NCBI GenBank assembly: GCA_017998585.1
Contig: JAGOCT010000026.1
Location: forward strand, 1-11,335
Direction of reading: 5' to 3'
DNA length: 11,335 nucleotides
Source of the DNA: Candidatus Cloacimonadota bacterium
GTDB taxonomy: Bacteria; Cloacimonadota; Cloacimonadia; Cloacimonadales; WRIO01
A program made the position numbers and the translations under genes. Positions within the stretch are counted from its first letter, which is position 1; each line of letters opens with the position of its first letter. Positions 8,301-11,335 of the stretch are shown here, in pieces. The notes under the pieces were generated by a model that saw only the letters and a list, made by a program, of their open reading frames with translations, was not told where the DNA came from and searched no databases.

Positions 8301-8323
8301 GGTCATCATATTTACACTTGACA
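8301..8323 (+). repeat. Inverted promoter element, copy upstream of the acetate permease gene
   Basis: This is the partner of 8060-8082 in opposite orientation (19 of 23 identical, with the shared 13-nt core TTTACACTTGACA at 8311-8323). It ends 52 nt before the start codon at 8376. Confidence 0.6.
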
Positions 8324-8345
8324 AGTAGCAATCTTTTTAATTTTG
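8317..8345 (+). promoter_or_regulatory. Candidate promoter of the acetate permease gene
   Basis: CTTG (8317-8320, within TTGACA 8318-8323) is followed after 17 nt by TAATTTTG (8338-8345). This fits the Bacteroidota-type pattern TTTG / TAnnTTTG except for one base of the upstream box. With a classical sigma-70 reading the -10 box is poor at a 17-nt spacing. Transcription would start near 8350, leaving a leader of about 25 nt. Confidence 0.4.
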
Positions 8346-8363
8346 TCACTCTATATTAAGAAT

Positions 8364-8369
8364 AAAGGA
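8364..8369 (+). promoter_or_regulatory. Ribosome binding site of the acetate permease gene
   Basis: AAAGGA lies 6 nt before the ATG at 8376 and supports that start. Confidence 0.75.
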
Positions 8370-8375
8370 TAAAAA

Positions 8376-8966
8376 ATGCAATCAAATGACACTATTAAAA
8401 TTATGGACACTACCGCTAATCCGGCACCATTAGGATTACTTGGTTTTGGGATGACCACTATTTTGTTAAATCTTGCCAATGCAGGTATTATTCCGCTTAC
8501 CAGCATGATTATGGCGATGGGAATCTTTGTTGGCGGTCTTGCTCAGGTAATCGCCGGCATCATGGAATGGAAGAAAAATAACACCTTTGGCACAACTGCT
8601 TTTACCGGATACGGATTTTTCTGGATTTCTTTAGTTACTATCTGGGAAATGCCAAAATTAGGATTGGCAGAACCAACTGATGCCTACACAATGGGTTTCT
8701 ATCTCTTGTTATGGGGACTCTTTACCTTCGGTATGTGGGTTGGTACATTAAGATTAAACAAGGCATTACAGTGGGTTTTTGGAACATTGGTAGTATTATT
8801 TGCTTTACTGGCAATTGCTGACTTCAGTGGTAATCATACAATCAAAGTCATTGCTGGTTATGAAGGCATCATTTGTGGTCTTCTAGCGGTTTATGCTTGT
8901 CTTGCTCAGATTCTGAATGAAGTTTATGGAAAAGTTCTCTTACCTATCGGACCGGTAAAGCATTAA
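8376..8966 (+). CDS. satP: Acetate/succinate permease, SatP/YaaH (GPR1/FUN34/YaaH) family
   Basis: The product is 196 residues, the usual length for bacterial members (E. coli SatP is 188). The family signature NPAPLGL is at residues 15-21, followed by GFGMTTILLNL. Other stretches close to E. coli SatP are AMGIFVGGLAQ, KNNTFGTTAFTGYGFFW, MPKLGL, LFALLAIADFSGN and the C-terminal LNEVYGKVLLPIG. Six hydrophobic segments are visible (about 16-37, 43-63, 73-91, 105-125, 131-150 and 156-177). Characterised relatives move acetate and succinate, coupled to protons, across the inner membrane through a channel-like hexamer. In a fermenter the direction could be acetate release as well as uptake; that is inference. 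The gene stands alone, diverging from the EF-hand protein gene, with which it may share control, and converging with the HD nucleotidase gene at a common terminator. Confidence 0.95.
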   Translation: MQSNDTIKIMDTTANPAPLGLLGFGMTTILLNLANAGIIPLTSMIMAMGIFVGGLAQVIAGIMEWKKNNTFGTTAFTGYGFFWISLVTIWEMPKLGLAEPTDAYTMGFYLLLWGLFTFGMWVGTLRLNKALQWVFGTLVVLFALLAIADFSGNHTIKVIAGYEGIICGLLAVYACLAQILNEVYGKVLLPIGPVKH

Positions 8967-8979
8967 TCATATATATGTT

Positions 8980-9015
8980 AAAAACAGGTTCTGGTATTAG
9001 CCGGAACCTGTTTTT
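8980..9015. terminator. Bidirectional intrinsic terminator between convergent genes
   Basis: A 15-bp stem with one G-U pair (AAAAACAGGTTCTGG at 8980-8994 with CCGGAACCTGTTTTT at 9001-9015) encloses the 6-nt loop TATTAG. Because the stem ends in A5/T5, both strands give a U-run. It sits 13 nt after the permease stop and 15 nt after the stop of the HD gene, so it can serve both. Confidence 0.92.
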
Positions 9016-9030
9016 CTAATGTTAGAAAAC

Positions 9031-9606
9031 TTACAGTTTCGCTTTATTGATAATCTTTAATCTCAGATCTTTAAAAAAATCATTCTGCATTTGTTTTTCT
9101 GTTGATTCAAAAAAAGAAGATAAATCAACTGAATGATTTTGATAAACAAGGGCTTGAAGCATCATTTCAATCTTATCCATTTGCTTCACATAAAGAGCAG
9201 TTGAACTTCCTCCGGTCTCAAAATCCAGCCATATATCAAGTAATTCATCTGAATCAGGGAAATGACTCAATATTGACTCAATCGCCTCTTTTTCCATGCT
9301 AAATTTATCTTTCAGACTGATTTCTTCAGAAGGCGTTATATCACCAATGACTGCCTCTGCCAAATCATGTATCAACGTCATTTTTAGCATCTTTTCCATA
9401 TCAAGCATTTCAGGGTAATCCTTCTGATATTTCAAACACAACATCGCTAATGCAAAAGAATGATCAGCAATACTTTCACAATGTTCTTTAGAAATACCTG
9501 CCTGAAGCCAGCCCTGCCGATACAGATTTTTCAGTTGAAAAAGTATCTCATAAAAACTGAACTCTTCTGATAGGGATACCTGATTTTCATTTTTACTGAT
9601 TTTCAT
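9031..9606 (-). CDS. HD-domain 5'-nucleotidase, YfbR/HDDC2-like
   Basis: The product is 191 residues from the ATG at 9606, chosen because AGGGA ends 6 nt before it. The earlier in-frame ATGs (9612 and 9639) have no spaced site. HD-superfamily metal ligands are visible: His49 (IADHS), His80-Asp81 (LIHDLAE) and Asp144 (KQMDKIEM), with Glu84 and Asp89 in the EAVIGDITP motif. This set and the order GWLQAG...ADH...HDLAEAVIGD...KQMDKIE closely follow human HDDC2 and resemble E. coli YfbR, which remove the 5' phosphate from deoxynucleoside monophosphates. Trp33 in the GW motif may correspond to the YfbR residue near the sugar that favours deoxy substrates; that is inference. The likely role is nucleotide salvage or pool control in the cytoplasm. 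The gene overlaps the end of the upstream phosphatase gene by 14 nt, so translation is probably coupled. Exact substrate preference is unproven. Confidence 0.88.
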   Translation of the reverse strand: MKISKNENQVSLSEEFSFYEILFQLKNLYRQGWLQAGISKEHCESIADHSFALAMLCLKYQKDYPEMLDMEKMLKMTLIHDLAEAVIGDITPSEEISLKDKFSMEKEAIESILSHFPDSDELLDIWLDFETGGSSTALYVKQMDKIEMMLQALVYQNHSVDLSSFFESTEKQMQNDFFKDLRLKIINKAKL

Positions 9607-10405
9607 GAGCATTCCCTGACTGTAGGTTGATATGGTCATTGAGTTCTTTCATTAAGGTATCATGAATTCTTCCGTTGGATGCAATGATTAATTCATCGTT
9701 GAATGTCCATCCCTTGTCTTCCCTGTTACTTACCTGACCGCCAGCTTCCTGAACAATTAATATGCCGGCACAGACATCCCAGGGATTCAGATAAAATTCC
9801 CAATAGCCTTCATACACCCCTTTTGCTACATAACACAAATCAAGGGCAGCGCTTCCGGGTCGGCGAATCCCATGTACTTTCCCTAAAAGATCCCTGTAAA
9901 TGGATATATTATCTATTTTTGCTGTTTTAAAACCATAAGAAAAACCAGTTCCAAGTAATGATTTTGTAAAATCTGACTGTTCAGAGACTTCCAGCTTAAC
10001 ACCGTTTAAAAAAGTACCTTTACCTCTCTGAGCACTAAAGAATTCATTTATCACCGGATTATAAACAAAGCCATATTCCAACTGTCCTTTTATCATTAAG
10101 GCTACAGAAATACAGACGAAAGGAAACTGATGCACAAAATTCGTTGTACCATCTATCGGATCAATAATCCAAAGCTTATCAGCCTGTTTATGTTCAGCAT
10201 CGCTTTCTTCTGCCAAAAACAGACTGTCAGGTAAGATTTCTCCAAGCTTGTTGATTAAAAAACGCTCAATCTCCTTGTCTGTTTCGGTAACCAGATCAGA
10301 ACTGTTAGATTTGGTACTGACTTTTTTAATATCATAGAAGGCATTCTTCAGAATTTCTCCGGCTTCTCTGATAATTGTCTCAACCTTAGTATATAGCTCT
10401 GACAT
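9593..10405 (-). CDS. suhB: Inositol-monophosphatase family phosphatase (SuhB-like)
   Basis: The product is 270 residues, normal for the family. The family's metal-dependent active site is complete: the LVTETDKEIE motif (Asp43), Glu66-Glu67 (LAEES), the WIIDPIDGTTNF signature (Asp82, Asp85, Gly86, Thr87) and the second signature NPWDVCAG with Asp210. These bind Mg2+ and hydrolyse phosphate monoesters such as myo-inositol 1-phosphate. Relatives act on 3'-phosphoadenosine 5'-phosphate (CysQ), fructose 1,6-bisphosphate or histidinol phosphate; overall motif wording favours the SuhB type, but the substrate is not certain. No signal peptide is seen, so it is cytoplasmic. The start at 10405 has an AAGGAGAG site ending 4 nt upstream. 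It is the middle gene of the probable minus-strand operon, 76 nt after the radical SAM gene and overlapping the nucleotidase gene. Its C-terminal tail (about residues 262-270) is encoded within and near that overlap. Confidence 0.9.
   Translation of the reverse strand: MSELYTKVETIIREAGEILKNAFYDIKKVSTKSNSSDLVTETDKEIERFLINKLGEILPDSLFLAEESDAEHKQADKLWIIDPIDGTTNFVHQFPFVCISVALMIKGQLEYGFVYNPVINEFFSAQRGKGTFLNGVKLEVSEQSDFTKSLLGTGFSYGFKTAKIDNISIYRDLLGKVHGIRRPGSAALDLCYVAKGVYEGYWEFYLNPWDVCAGILIVQEAGGQVSNREDKGWTFNDELIIASNGRIHDTLMKELNDHINLQSGNAHENQ
9613..9617 (-). promoter_or_regulatory. Ribosome binding site deciding the nucleotidase start
   Basis: AGGGA on the minus strand lies within the phosphatase coding sequence, 6 nt before the ATG at 9606 and directly against the ATG at 9612. 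This spacing argues for 9606 as the start. Confidence 0.6.
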
Positions 10406-10409
10406 TTAA

Positions 10410-10417
10410 CTCTCCTT
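10410..10417 (-). promoter_or_regulatory. Ribosome binding site of the phosphatase gene
   Basis: AAGGAGAG on the minus strand; its AGGAG core ends 6 nt before the ATG at 10405. It is the best Shine-Dalgarno match of the operon. Confidence 0.8.
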
Positions 10418-10435
10418 GGATTTTATGTAAGTATG

Positions 10436-10456
10436 CTACAAGCAGGATGCTTGTAG
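10436..10456. repeat. REP-like intercistronic hairpin
   Basis: CTACAAGCA (10436-10444) and TGCTTGTAG (10448-10456) are perfect reverse complements around GGA. A G-U pair and a T-A pair can extend the stem outward to 10434-10458. No T-run follows on either strand, so it does not look like a terminator. It lies between the radical SAM and phosphatase genes, where such palindromes often stabilise or process mRNA. A half-copy may exist at 5787-5797. Confidence 0.6.
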
Positions 10457-10481
10457 TACGATAACAAACGGTTAATTTGTA

Positions 10482-11335
10482 TTACTGGCTTTCCACAAAA
10501 GCCGGTGTCCATTCCGGAGTGATGCCCATCTCCTGAATAAAACCATTTTCAAATCCTAAGCCTTCCATTACATGGAGTGCATAGTCATATTCTTCACGGG
10601 TAATCGGGCGATTAATCTCAGGGTATTCATCTGCACGATGAGTTGGATAATACTGAGACATCAGACTGATAAAAGCCATATTGCCGATTTCTTCATATAT
10701 CCAGTGCAACACAGACTGGATTCCATTTATATTTTCTGGTAATATCAACAAACGAATTAGCACACCCCGATAGGCAAGCTCAGTATCTTCATCCACTTTT
10801 AGATTGCCTGTCTGACGAAACATTTCCATGATTGCTTTTTTGGCTGTTTCAGCGTAATGATTTGCTGCAGAGTACTTAACAGCATTTTCATCATCCCAGT
10901 ACCTGAAATCCACCAGATATATATCTACCAGACCTTCCAGCTGTTGTAATATTTCCACATTTTCATAGCCATTAGAATTCCAGACGACAGGAATATTCAA
11001 ACCTTTTTTCTTTGCTAAAATCAAGGCTTCCTTAATCTGTAAGGAATAGTGAGTTGGAGTTACCAGATTGATATTATGAGCGCCTTTTTGTTGTAATTCA
11101 AGCATGATGTCAGCTACTTGCTCCGTACTATAATATTGACCATTTCCCCAGTCGCTGATTTTGTAATTTTGACAATAAACACATTTCATATTACAATGTG
11201 AAAAAAAGATGGTGCCACTGCCTTTTGTTCCGCTGATAACGGGTTCTTCTCCAAAGTGAAGTTGATAAAGATTAATTTTCATTTGATTAGTGGCTTTGCA
11301 AAAGCCGAGTGATGTGATTCTGTCCACCTGACAAT
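10482..11335 (-). CDS. PflX-type (COG1313) radical SAM protein, 5' end beyond the window
   Basis: The frame stays open to the right edge. The first in-window start candidate is a GTG at 11327, but the codons before it read Cys-Gln-Val, giving CQVDRITSLGFC, which fits the Cys-rich N-terminal motif of this family (CPRxCxVDRxxGxxGxC). The real start therefore lies outside. Numbering the GTG codon as 1: HFGEEPVISGTKGSGTIFF (24-42) leads into the radical SAM motif CNMKCVYC (Cys45, Cys49, Cys52), which holds a 4Fe-4S cluster and cleaves S-adenosylmethionine. Near the C-terminus SQYYPTHRADEYPEINR and EEYDYA are also family-typical. Relatives resemble pyruvate formate-lyase activases but lack a proven target. 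At least 284 residues are present, near the usual length of about 300, so only a short stretch is missing. It is the first visible gene of the minus-strand operon; no glycyl-radical enzyme is encoded in the window. Confidence 0.9.
   Translation of the reverse strand, partial: CQVDRITSLGFCKATNQMKINLYQLHFGEEPVISGTKGSGTIFFSHCNMKCVYCQNYKISDWGNGQYYSTEQVADIMLELQQKGAHNINLVTPTHYSLQIKEALILAKKKGLNIPVVWNSNGYENVEILQQLEGLVDIYLVDFRYWDDENAVKYSAANHYAETAKKAIMEMFRQTGNLKVDEDTELAYRGVLIRLLILPENINGIQSVLHWIYEEIGNMAFISLMSQYYPTHRADEYPEINRPITREEYDYALHVMEGLGFENGFIQEMGITPEWTPAFVESQ

Larger units (their letters stand above)
7955..8375. other. Divergent intergenic regulatory region, 421 bp
   Basis: This AT-rich gap separates the EF-hand membrane protein gene (-) from the acetate permease gene (+). 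It holds one copy of an inverted 23-nt element on each side (8060-8082 and 8301-8323), a 21-nt dyad near the middle (8160-8180), candidate promoters for both genes and their ribosome binding sites. I found no convincing small gene or structured RNA in it. Confidence 0.7.

Noticed and set aside
10436..10456. Hairpin as a terminator of the radical SAM gene
   Set aside because: There is no U-run after the stem on the minus strand, and the next gene follows closely in the same direction.
11325..11327. GTG as the start of the radical SAM gene
   Set aside because: The preceding codons (Cys-Gln) continue a family-typical Cys-rich motif, and the frame is open to the edge.

Overview
The window looks like a chromosomal segment of an anaerobic bacterium of the Fibrobacterota-Chlorobiota-Bacteroidota (FCB) group. 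Candidatus Cloacimonadota is my best guess. The main clue is that two neighbouring large secreted proteins both end in an NYPNPFNP-type C-terminal sorting domain of the type IX secretion system (Por system). The DNA is AT-rich, Shine-Dalgarno sites are clear (AGGAG-like, 5-6 nt from the start), and an acetate permease fits a fermentative lifestyle. The taxon is inferred from protein style only. There are no rRNA, tRNA, CRISPR or transposase genes, and most of the window is ordinary.

Left part (1-5640, + strand): the 3' part of a multidomain surface protein gene, open at the left edge, is followed by a complete 1097-residue subtilisin-like protease. The protease has a signal peptide, an intact catalytic triad, an Ig-like region, a propeller-like repeat region and the sorting domain. 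Each gene ends in its own intrinsic terminator, an 11-bp stem with a GNRA tetraloop, so they are neighbours rather than an obvious operon.

Middle (5831-8966): a 707-residue membrane protein of unknown function (- strand) has a perfect EF-hand loop near its N-terminus, a conserved soluble core and three C-terminal membrane segments. It diverges from a SatP/YaaH-family acetate transporter (+ strand). The 421-bp gap between them is the most interesting non-coding region. A 23-nt element containing TTTACACTTGACA occurs twice in inverted orientation, once upstream of each gene, and a near-perfect 21-nt dyad lies between the copies. This suggests shared control of the two genes.

Right part (9031-11335, - strand): a probable three-gene operon reads from the right edge inward: a PflX-type (COG1313) radical SAM protein that continues beyond the window, an inositol-monophosphatase-family phosphatase, and an HD-domain 5'-nucleotidase (YfbR/HDDC2 type) overlapping the phosphatase gene by 14 nt. 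A perfect 9-bp REP-like hairpin lies between the first two genes. The operon and the acetate permease gene converge on one strong bidirectional terminator.

Both end genes are truncated by the window: in each the reading frame stays open to the edge, and family-typical sequence continues past the first in-window start codon.
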